Assembly: GCA_963853835.1 (NCBI GenBank)
Contig: OY970834.1
Location: 40,207,257-40,271,256 of the forward strand
DNA from: Calendula officinalis
Taxonomy: Eukaryota; Streptophyta; Magnoliopsida; Asterales; Asteraceae
Direction of reading: 5' to 3'
DNA: 64,000 nucleotides
The notes under the pieces are model-generated. The model ran no database searches. It saw only the letters and a list, made by a program, of their open reading frames with translations, and had not been told where the DNA came from. This document shows positions 1 through 9,704 of the stretch, piece after piece. The translations under genes and the position numbers were made by a program. How positions within the stretch are numbered: the stretch's first letter is position 1; each line of letters starts with the position of its first letter.

Positions 1-710
1 TTATTCAATCTTGAATCAAACTTTACCTGATGATTGGTAGTAAAACGTAAATTTACTCAGTATAATAGGTGATTAATTCAAATCCCATTGGATAAAAAAA
101 GAGTAGAATAGATACTCTTAAAAAAATAAATTTTCAGGAAAATTGGGTCAAGTTGAAGGAGGGTATTTTTGACTTCTCACACAAGATGTTTATCCAGGAA
201 AGTGTGCACCGAACGGGGTATCCTAACGTGAAATGAAACGTGGTATGACGGACAACTCATAAATGAGAGAATCGACGTCATTTCAGTGACACGTGTCAGA
301 TGATGGGAGCGTCCGTCAGTTTCCAGTTGGATGTTAATTAACTGGCGGGTGGGTTTTGTTTCTTTTCGCGGCAAGAAATCAAGGGGCAACATAGGTATTC
401 ACGCCACTATTTTTCCTCTGTTTCTATAAATAAACTTTATTACTTACTTAATTATGGTATTTTACTTTTTAGTTTAATTTTTATTTACCTTTAATAAGTA
501 ATTCAAATTAAACTTGTTTTACACCGTTTTAGTTTTGTCAAATTAACGTTACGTCATCTAATAATTTAGTTGATACTCAACTGACACGTTTGTACCAAAA
601 ATATTCTTACATTTTATATTTTTGAATCATACCACCAACGGTCTCCTGAGCAATCGATATGTTGGGACTCGTCGGGTTCTTCATCACTCAAGGGGGCACG
701 CTTCGGGTAA
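1..710. other. Intergenic sequence, no gene seen
   Basis: AT-rich sequence without a convincing coding frame. The longest minus-strand frame (177-392) has no recognisable domain and no splice context. I see nothing functional. Confidence 0.5.
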
Positions 711-736
711 GGGGGGGGGGGGGGGGGGGGGGGGGG
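711..736 (+). repeat. 26-base poly-G run
   Basis: An uninterrupted run of 26 G follows gggtaa. Homopolymer G of this length is rare in an AT-rich plant genome. It can form G-quadruplexes and is also a typical place for length errors. The short frame over it (poly-Gly) is not a gene. Confidence 0.95.
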
Positions 737-2089
737 CAGCAACCTAATGTTGGTGACGTATTGTTACGGATAACCGATGATCTAAAGACGCCTCAACCAT
801 ACCCACTGTCATTACTATGGGTGGCCTTTCGACTAATCATTCTAGACTCAAAAGTTCATTGAATAATGTATGACTTTGTATATAAAATGTGTGCTACTTT
901 TTTAACAGCAAAAAACTATAAAAACTAAACGTCGAGTTTCAGTAAAGCCATCACGTAAGGCTAAAATCCCAAAAAAAATATAAAAACTAACAAGATGCTA
1001 GAACAAGTACAAGAGAGTTTAGAATAAAGATAAAAGAATCGTAATTCCAAATCTAAGAAACTAAAATTACAAAGACCCTTACATTTGGCCCATGAACCAA
1101 AATTGCTTGAAAATCATCATTAACACTAGACGTATCAAATCTTCTTATGTTAAAAACCGAATTATTCTGGCGATACATATGAACCAAAGAATACCACCAA
1201 TGACAGCTTCCAAAAAAAAAAACTTTCTTTTTATGATATTTCCTTGGTCCACAATATTATGTAGAAATTAATCCCACTCAATGATATCGGGAGCCAATAA
1301 ACGACAGTAATTGAACATCCACGGGCCAAATGAGCTTCACAATATATAGAGCAAGAGTATAAAAGATAGTGGATTTAAAATGATTATTACAAATCAGATA
1401 ATCTTCATATAACATAATCACCCTATGAGTACTAAGATTGGATTTTGTAGGAATGTGATTTAGAAGATAAGTATGTTTGTGTGCTAGTACAATATTTCGC
1501 TTGAAAAAGGATAATTATGTTTTTTCACATTCTCCAATTTAGCTTGGTTTTATAACGTGAGTGCCATTCCTCTTCCATTCTTATTAATGTAGATTTTAAA
1601 TTATAAAAAGAGAGTTTTTGAGTACAAAGTGGGGTTGATACTCTTATAGCACATGGAGGGTTGACTTAGATAAGTGATTATATCTATTTTTATATTAAAA
1701 ATATAATCCATCCTAAAAAAATATATTTTAAATTTGGATTTTAATTATTACCTAATTATATTTAAAAGTTTGATTTATATAAAGAATACTTTAATAATTC
1801 AGAATTTGTTTTAAATTGATTAGTTGTATATTACAGAATCAAGCAAGTTGGTGTCTCAATAATTCATGGTGGATATAACTGCACCAAAAATTTTAAGTTG
1901 TTATATTGCAACTATTAGTTCATAAAAAAATGATATCATTTTCTAATATTTTAAAGTTCAAGTGTATTTGCTTGTTGATATAGCATATATTTCAATTTTA
2001 AGTTGTTGCTTTAAGTCAATAGAATTAATGAAATATCTTATGTTATACGTAAAATGTCTTAATTTTTGTGTATAAAAGAAGTATACTAA
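737..2089. other. Intergenic sequence, repeat remnants
   Basis: No gene is supported. Near 897-910 there is a T-run followed by AACAGC, the same end motif as near 5260, 5400 and 37117, so a short dispersed repeat probably ends here. Confidence 0.4.
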
Positions 2090-2127
2090 GGGGTGGGGGT
2101 GGGGGTGGGGGTGGGGTGGGGGTGGGG
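2090..2127 (+). repeat. G-rich (GGGGGT)n minisatellite
   Basis: Seven G tracts of 4 to 5 bases separated by single T residues. Four closely spaced tracts are enough for an intramolecular G-quadruplex. It lies outside any gene. Confidence 0.9.
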
Positions 2128-2805
2128 ATATTCACGAAGGTGTGTGGCCACGGTCACTTAGCATCACGGTGTGCGATAGCGAGAGGGGTCTGACTTTTAA
2201 GGTGTTTTTGTGGGACCTCTTTCACATTTAGTGAGTTTTTTTTTTCAAAGTGGTACAATGTGATTATTAAGGTGGTAGGTAATGTACTAGTAAAAATGAT
2301 GTGGTCCACATGACACATACCCAATAGCCTAAGACTATGCATAGTGATGAGCAAACCAATCTTTGATTATTGTTGTCACACATTAGCCACATCACTTATT
2401 TCTCTCTCGACCAAATATGACAAATCCCGACCAAATCTCATTGTAGTGAACAAATCCATAACCTAACTTAAAATATATTTTGTTAATGCATGTATCACTT
2501 ACTATGTAAGATGAAATCAGGACAACACACGATAACCTTCATTAGGCGCTGGAAAATGTATTCATTACGGCTAGTCGATCTGCTAATAATATAAATAATT
2601 AAGAGACTAGGTAAACATGCCCTAATTGAACTTAGTTTTTATGTATTTTTAACCTATAAAAAAAGTTATATACTTAGTATATAGAGGAATGTTCAAAGTA
2701 GTCCAAGAATTTTATCTAGTCCCAATGGATAATTAATAACTATTGGATCAAGAAAAAGTCAAAGGTCAAGATCAAGATTCAAACCACCTCCACTACTACA
2801 AACAC
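2128..2805. other. Intergenic sequence, no gene seen
   Basis: AT-rich sequence. The minus-strand frame at 2154-2354 shows no domain. Nothing else is recognisable. Confidence 0.45.
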
Positions 2806-3440
2806 ATGTGCTTCAGTACATCAATACCCCACCCACCTCCGGCGGACGGCGGCGATTGGCGGCGGCGGACGGCAGCCAGAGGTGGCCGTCGGCGGTGGTG
2901 ACGGGCGGTGCTGGTCGTGACTTAAAACACTTTGAAACACATGTGTCATGTGTTTCACCTTTTGAAACACATGTGTCATGTGTTTCACCTTTTGAAACAC
3001 ATCTGCTTCGTAGTTCGTATGCTCCCATGTGTTTTAGAAACTCATGTTTTTAGTGAAACACATGTGTTTCGTGACTTGAAACACATGTGTTTAAAACACA
3101 TGTGTTTCACCTCTTGAAACACATGTATTTCATAGTTCGTATGCTTCCCTGTGTTTTAAAAACTCATGTTTTTAGTGAAACATATGTGTTTCGTGACTTG
3201 AAACACATGTGCTTCGAAATAATATGCTCGTTTGTATTTTGGAACACATGTGTTTTAGTGAATCACATGTGTTTCAATACATCAATACCACCACCACCCC
3301 CCATTATCACCAGCACCTTCACTGTCAGCCACCACCACCGGCGGCGGACGACGGCGGTCAGAGGTGGCGGCCGGCGGTGGTCGGTGGTGGTGACCGGCGG
3401 TGATGGTCGTGACTTGAAACACATGTGTTTGAAACACTGT
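2806..3440. repeat. ACATGT-palindrome array flanked by CGG-rich blocks
   Basis: Two related blocks (about 2812-2932 and 3272-3425) share 'acatcaatacc', a CGGCGG/GGTGG-rich stretch and 'ggtcgtgactt'. Between and after them runs an array built from gaaacacatgtg and its complement. Units of about 30 bases are seen at 2932-3000, and two longer sub-repeats at about 3000-3115 and 3115-3215 share a 'catagttcgtatgct' core. Several overlapping frames pass through it on both strands, but their translations are repetitive (His/Cys/Met) and not gene-like. Best described as a complex minisatellite or a decayed element. Confidence 0.75.
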
Positions 3441-4588
3441 GATTTGATCTTTACCATTTTGATCTAATGCCTATGATTTATCCCTTAGAATTATACAAAA
3501 CTCTTAGACTACCTAAAACACAACTCAAAATTGGTGCCATATGTTCTTCATTCTCTAAAAATGAGTGATTCCGTTACATTTATATTTTAAACAATTAAAA
3601 GCCAAAATATTTTAAAACAATCAATGCCTAAATGTTGACAAGTTTGAAGTTATTTGATCGTTTTTTTTTTTCTTATTGCATAATTAACATTCTATCATTA
3701 AAGATTTTCTCTTTTTTGATATTGTGTGGAAAAAAAATTATACTAGGTTGCTAGTATTTTTATCATGTTAATATAGACATTAAAACAAACAAACACATAA
3801 TATAAAAATTATGACTAAAGCATGTTAAATACGATTTCTTACTAATATTGCTATGTATAACAACATGTAATTGTAACAAACCATAAAAGGGGTTTTGTTT
3901 GTATCTTAAGATATCCCTTTCAAAAACTAAGCATGTTAGCCTATAGCGTGACATGCATGTTCTTCAATGTACCATTTGTGACTATACTTACTCTACACAC
4001 CTTCAACAATAGGCTTTTACGTTTAAAGACGATTCACGTGCATGCCCTTTGGTCTATCCATACAATCCCGACCCCATGAAGTCGATCAAACCTTGTCCTC
4101 ATAGACCGAAGAAAAATGAAATTGGAAGACGAAATTGGTCCCCAATACGTACTAATAAAGATTTGGAGGGTAGTGTTTGGACTATTAAGCCAACATTTGT
4201 ATAACATGTGCAATATTCTTCTTTGATTCACTTAACACATTCGAATGATAAAATGCCAAAATTGTTCAAGAAAACATAAGATTGGGTGCAATGGTTACCA
4301 AATCCAAATTTCATCACTAATACTGCATCAATATCATATCAATTTATTTATATACAGACTAAACACATATGACCCAATTATTGTAGTAGACTAGTAGCCA
4401 CCCCAATATCAAGCACAAGGGGCAAATTAGTAAGTTAGTGGTTCGAGCCTAGACAGTGACATCCACAAGGGGCATTATGCCTTCCTTCGAACCCTCCACA
4501 TATGGGGAATAAACCCCACCACCTTTTAATCTCCAAGTTTGTCTCTAACAAGCCTTGAACCTAAGACCTCTATAAGGAAAACGTACTC
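3441..4588. other. Intergenic sequence, dispersed repeat remnants
   Basis: No gene is supported. The stretch 4390-4580 contains 'gtggttcgagcc' and 'ccttgaacctaagacc', which look like tRNA-derived SINE B boxes on the two strands, but no complete element can be drawn. At 4589 the first copy of the 5,857-bp tandem unit begins. Confidence 0.4.
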
Positions 4589-5259
4589 CAAGACAATCCT
4601 TTGTGGCAAATGTCATAAATCCCAAGGCAATCCTTGGTGGCCAATGTCATAAACCCCAAGGCAATCCTTGTTAAGTCCTACCTAATTGGAAAGCTATATG
4701 TCATAACTAATGACTGGAATTTAAATGATGATTGGGCGAAGATAATGTTGACACTGTTTATAATAAGTCTCTCTAAATTGTTAGAAATTTAATTGTTAAT
4801 ATTTTGCGACTGAAAAAAAAGCATCAAAACGTGTTGATTATGTTATCTACATCCTTAATACATTAAGTAAAATTATGTGTCAGTATTTAAAAAGTGTCAT
4901 GGTTAGGTTTTTATTGTCCTTATTTTATTTTTTTATTAACTGATTTATAACAAAATCTTAGTGTAATATGTTAAATTTTAAAAGCATAAAAATATTAGAT
5001 TACGAATAATTTTGAATTTTATATATATATTCAGGGGTGGAAATTTTGTAATGGTACACTCGTGATAAGAAAAGGAAAAATATTACTGCCACGCTTAAAT
5101 TTTGAATACCTGAAAAGAATAAAAGTAAATAATCCTACAGAATTTAGACAATTAATTAAAGCATGATGCTGAAAACAATGTAAAGCAAGTGTTACTAACC
5201 CACCTAACCAACTTTAACAATATTATCTTTTTGAAATAATATTAATATTTATTTTTTTA

Positions 5260-5407
5260 TTTTTTTGAACGGCTAGCATTTATTTTATTTCTTTTAAAAC
5301 AAATAATATTAAAAAGAAACATTATTACACAAAGAGTTATGCTCCAAATCGGGTGAAGACATTATCGAACCTCGTTTCCGTTACACTCTTCTTGCTGTTA
5401 AAAAAAA
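5260..5407. repeat. Short repeat with T-run/AACGGC and GCTGTT/A-run ends
   Basis: The left end reads T-run, then gAACGGCTAG; the right end reads CTTGCTGTT, then an A-run, giving imperfect inverted ends over about 148 bp. Similar end motifs occur near 897 and 37117. It could be a MITE or a SINE tail; the class is not resolved. A copy lies at +5857 (11117-11264) and another at +11714 (16974-17121). Confidence 0.4.
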
Positions 5408-7093
5408 GTTATGCTCCAAATACTTGTTCCCCGGTCTAATTTATCATCTCTAAAATTTCATCAAAAAAATTTATTATCTGATGACAATAAAAAAAACTTA
5501 TCAAACTTATTTAAATAATTCTTTTTTATTTTTTAAATAACTTTGAGAATATAGTGACCCTTGTGACCTTATACACTCTATATAGTGACCAGGTATTATG
5601 GATAGTGATGTTTCTAAAAGGGTGTTGAGGATCATGACTTCATCTTTTGGATTGAAGTGGTGATCAAGATTATTGTAATCATGTTTGTCACTAATATTTA
5701 CGTTGATTGGTCACAATAATATTCTATGTATTATTTAATAATAAAAAAGCTGTTTTCATTTATTAATTATAATTAAAAACATTTTAAAATATACTACATG
5801 TCTTGATTCTAGAAGAGGGAAAGGAAAAGTGCGTACATATTTCATTCTAACCCTTTTTATTTCCTTTGTAATTATTGGTTGCTATGGCAAAAGTATGTAT
5901 AATTGTGTTTATACAATTCTATAATAATATATATTAATTTAATAATTATTTAAAGAATGTGGGCACATTTGTGTGCATTGTGATTTATGCATGCACGATT
6001 ATGTGGCACACATACGTAGAATCGGTTTTTATTTGGTCCGTATCATTTGAACGGCTTAACAAAAATATATGATACTTAGTTAAACGAAAAAATAAAATAA
6101 CAAATTTAATCGAACATTAATATATCAGCTACACCATTAATTGAAATTGATAGAAAAATTAGCAAAGAAACGTTGGGATGAATATATTTCATAAGACTAG
6201 TGCCAATAGGAGAAGTCACTTTGTTCATCCCTCAACCGATGAGCTTTTTCCTATTAGTATACCTCATCACTTAGCCCTTATCGGTTCAACACATTGCTTG
6301 AAGGAAGACTGGATAAGAGAAATTGGTTGGGCTAAGATAATTAAATATGGTATTTGATATTTGTGTGTATATATTTTATAATGATAATGTCCAAAAAACT
6401 GATGAGATAAAGTATTGATGACATGTGTATGTTCATTAGAGTATGAACTCACGTGACATTGATTCGACAAGAAATGATGCCGTCAGTTGCATCAATAATG
6501 ACACCAGTGTTAGACGTAATTCAAACAGTGTTTATGAAACTAGATTGAATATCAAACCAGTCATAGTTCAACCAGAGGTTTCAAAAATGGGACTATATTA
6601 ATACATAAACTGATAAAGTACAAATTAAAAGGTTTAAAAAGTGACCCATTAAACATCCAGTAAAATTAACAAGTTAGGCCCATTTATATGTTAGAACAAA
6701 TATATCAAACTAATTAATACGTGAGCCACTAATAATAGCATAATATGTTATGCCAAGTTAAATTTATAATTAAAAATAATTTTGTGTTTGTTTTAACATG
6801 ATTTTAATACTCATTTTAAAATAACTCTTCATAATTTAATATTCTTATAACATCCATTTACAACCCACAAAATATACTCCAAACTAATCACAATTTAAAA
6901 AGAAAAAACAAAGAAAAATCATTTAACTTGATGTTAAACCCATTTCGGAGACACAATTAGCGCAAGGGACGATGTCATTTATCGGATTTTGGCGTGGCCA
7001 TAGCTCATTTGGTGAGCCTTTGGCTAATCCACACCTTATCCTACCTATTATACATTTGTGGTACCACTTATACTTTTCACGGAAATTTCTATT

Positions 7094-7430
7094 TTGCCCC
7101 CTAAAATTCTTGATATTTACATTTTGAGGATAAATGGTTAGCTGGTAATTTGCCCCCTAAAATTCTTGATATTTACATTTTGAGGATAGGAAGTTAATTT
7201 TCATACCACAAATATTGATGCCTATACCACGATGTACAACTATTTCTGCAGAATGTACAACCACATAATGCATTTGTTGTGGTACATGAGTTGAAACATG
7301 TGGTGCAAAAATCACTACCTTTGAGGATAAGTTAGTAGGGTTTTTTCACATCATGGTACTACGACCTAGGATGGGGTATGACATTGACGTAAAGCCCCCT
7401 AAAATTATTGATAATTACATTTTGAGGATT
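7094..7430 (+). repeat. Three direct repeats of about 36 bp
   Basis: The segment beginning CCCCCTAAAATT and ending ATTTTGAGGAT occurs at about 7094-7132, 7149-7188 and 7394-7430, the third copy with a few changes. Function unknown. The same set recurs in the other tandem units. Confidence 0.7.
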
Positions 7431-7565
7431 CTCTGGTATAAGGATGGTTGTTCTTCTAGCATTATTTATTCATAATGAATAATGTTTTAAATCATGGGCG
7501 TTTAAATAAATTATTTATTAACATGTCGTTAGTTGTTTGTTTCTAGTTGTGTACTAATATTTATA

Positions 7566-8126
7566 CAGTAAAATCTCCATAAATTAATAAGGTTGGGACT
7601 ATGATATTTTATTAATTTAGTGAGATATTAATTTATCGATAAATTAATAAATTATTAATTTAAAGATAATATTATTATAAAATCAACTTATGTAATACGT
7701 ATTCACATATTCACAGGATCTTCAAAATTCTGCATCACATTCACATTCGGAAAGAAGCATTGCAAACGGCAACAACTCTTCACAACTTCTTGTTACAATA
7801 CGAGAATACAATGCCTCAACTCTTAAGTGCAATTGAGAGATTTAAAGATGAACTCAATATAGAATTGAAGTTCACAAAAAAATAAGTGACTATAAATTCA
7901 TTTTTTACTTGATAACTCTAGAATTTTGGAATTTTATTTTAGTAATTATTAATTTATAATATGGTTGAGACTAATATATTTACATTAGGATTTTAAAAAA
8001 ATTATTATCTTATTATTTTATCGATTGAGGTCCGATTTTGTACTAGTCCCAAGTTGGGACCGGATAAATTATTAATTTTATCGAGGTTATTAATTTATCG
8101 AGTATTAATTTATAGAGGTTTTACTG
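7566..8126 (+). mobile_element. Pogo/Emigrant-like non-autonomous DNA transposon
   Basis: The element is 561 bp and bounded by TA dinucleotides (7564-7565 and 8127-8128), the expected target duplication. It has terminal inverted repeats of about 24 bp: CAGTAAAATCTCCATAAATT on the left and, read inverted on the right, CAGTAAAACCTCTATAAATT. These resemble the ends I recall for plant Emigrant MITEs and their pogo-like partner Lemi1 (Tc1/mariner superfamily). The middle keeps the end of a transposase gene (separate entry), so it is an internal deletion derivative rather than a fully rearranged MITE. Confidence 0.8.
7718..7885 (+). pseudogene. C-terminal exon relic of a pogo/Tigger-like transposase
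   Basis: After an acceptor-like 'ttcacag', a frame stays open for 55 codons to TAA at 7883-7885. It holds EALQTATTLHNFLLQYENT and then MPQLLSAIERFKDELNIEL. This pattern, a helix with aromatic FLLQYE, then a proline, then a charged helix near the C terminus, resembles the ends of plant pogo/Jerky-like (CENP-B-type DDE) proteins as I remember them. Catalytic and DNA-binding parts are absent, so it cannot be active. Confidence 0.6.
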
Positions 8127-8440
8127 TAAATTCATACTCTTGTCTAATGATGTTTTTAATATTTAGTTATACTACAAAATTAAAAAAAAAATACTACACC
8201 CACAAAAACTAAATCAATAATTTATTAGGTTTTTAAATAGGTATGTGTATAAAACCAAACATTATATAGTAAACAAATAACAAGCAAAAATATTTTTTGA
8301 TTTATAATCCTACAACAAAGCGTGATATTTCATACCTTCGTTCTCTAACAATAGTTGTGATTGATATAGTTTATGTGATTGGACTGTTACATAAATTTAT
8401 TTGGGCTTTATGTGATTGAAATAGTTGTGCATGCTGCAAC

Positions 8441-9032
8441 TAGAGGTGCACAAACCGGTTATTTACGAAAACCGGATCGGATTTTTAACCGAACCGGTTT
8501 TGGTCAACTCCGGTCAAAACCGGTTTTGTCCAAACCGCTTCGGTTTTGGAACCGGTTTCACACACGAAAACAAAAACCGGTCCAAACCGGATCGGATCGG
8601 TTTCAAACCGGATCGGATCGGTTTGGTCGGATCGGATCGGATCGGTTTGGTCGGATCGGATCGGATCGGTTTTCGGTTAAAAACCGGATTTACCGAAAAC
8701 CGGTTTGAAAACCGGTTTTGAAACCGGTTTTTTGTCCGGTTTTGTAACCGGTTCGGGCATAACGGCTATATTTCGAACGGTAGAATTGTAACGGCTCTTT
8801 TTTCTAACGGTAGAATTGTAACGGCTATATTTTTTGGGCAAAACCGGTTTAAAAAACCGGTTCGGACAAATCCGGTAAAAAACCGGTTAAAAAACCGATC
8901 CGCTCGCTAAAAGGCCAAACCGGTTGGGAACCGCCGGTTTGTGTCTGATCCGGTATTTTCGACTAAAAAACCGGTTTTAAACCGGTTTTTAAACCGGTTC
9001 GGTTAAAAATCCGGTTTGGTTGTGCACCTCTA
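8441..9032. mobile_element. CCGG-rich hAT-like non-autonomous element
   Basis: The ends are inverted: TAGAGGTGCACAAACCGG at 8441 and CCGGTTTGGTTGTGCACCTCTA ending at 9032. They are flanked by 8-bp near-duplications, gctgcaac (8433-8440) and gctgcagc (9033-9040), seven of eight matching. An 8-bp target duplication with TAGGGGTG-like ends fits the hAT superfamily. The interior is dominated by AACCGGTT palindromes and GGATC/GGTCGGATC runs plus repeated AACGGCTATATTT/AACGGTAGAATTGT. The apparent frames of 109 and 98 codons are products of this low-complexity sequence, not genes. Confidence 0.8.
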
Positions 9033-9441
9033 GCTGCAGCTGCTGCTGCATTATTAGCTTGTTATTTTAAGTTTTAAATATAAGATATGTGGCCCAAATA
9101 TTTTATATACAGTAAAGATAAAAAAATATATATAGATATAGACTAGCATATTATAAATATTCTTTTTACAAAGTAAATAAATAAAAATTAGTAAGTGCTA
9201 ATATTATCAAACTAGAGTATTCTTACTAATAATAATACATCCGCATACTCTAAAGTTTCGTTATACCACAAGATACAATGCAATACAAGAATTTGTCTTC
9301 TATAAATTGATAAATATGTCGTTATCTTTACATGGTGTGCTTTCCATCTAGAGTTTCATAACAAGATTACAACCCAAAAGTAGCAAATGGATTTTTTTTT
9401 CTCCTACCACAACTCGTTATCAAGAAAAGAGAAGTATTATA

Positions 9442-9704
9442 CTCCATTCGTCCCACAAAAAACTTACTATTTCACTCTAAATTTGTGTCCCACAAAAACC
9501 TTCTCATTTCTCATATTTGATGGGCTCCACACAATAAACATTTATTAATAATAAAGACTCCACCACTAATATCCACTAATTATCTTTCTCTCTCCAATCC
9601 AACCTTATATTTTAATCAAAAGTATTATTAATGACCTCACCACTAAATATCACCTAAAAACTTGTGCAAAAGCTAAATGAGAAGTTTTTTTTAGGGACGG
9701 GGAG
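9442..9704. mobile_element. Stowaway-like MITE
   Basis: The ends are inverted: CTCCATTCGTCCCACAAAAA on the left; on the right TTTAGGGACGGGGAG. TA dinucleotides flank both sides (9440-9441, 9705-9706). About 263 bp, no coding capacity. This matches the Stowaway pattern of CTCCNTCCGT termini with TA duplication. Confidence 0.85.

Noticed and set aside
659..862. 67-codon frame crossing the poly-G run
   Set aside because: It is held open by a poly-Gly stretch from the homopolymer; no domain or gene context.
2808..3467. Several overlapping frames of 60-126 codons on both strands
   Set aside because: All are translations of the ACATGT/CGG repeat array.
6267..6470. 67-codon minus-strand frame present in all three tandem units
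   Set aside because: Its conservation only reflects the recent duplication; no domain or initiation context.
8379..8721. Frames of 109 and 98 codons, repeated at 14236-14578
   Set aside because: They lie in the CCGG-rich interior of a hAT-like element; composition follows the motif, not a protein.
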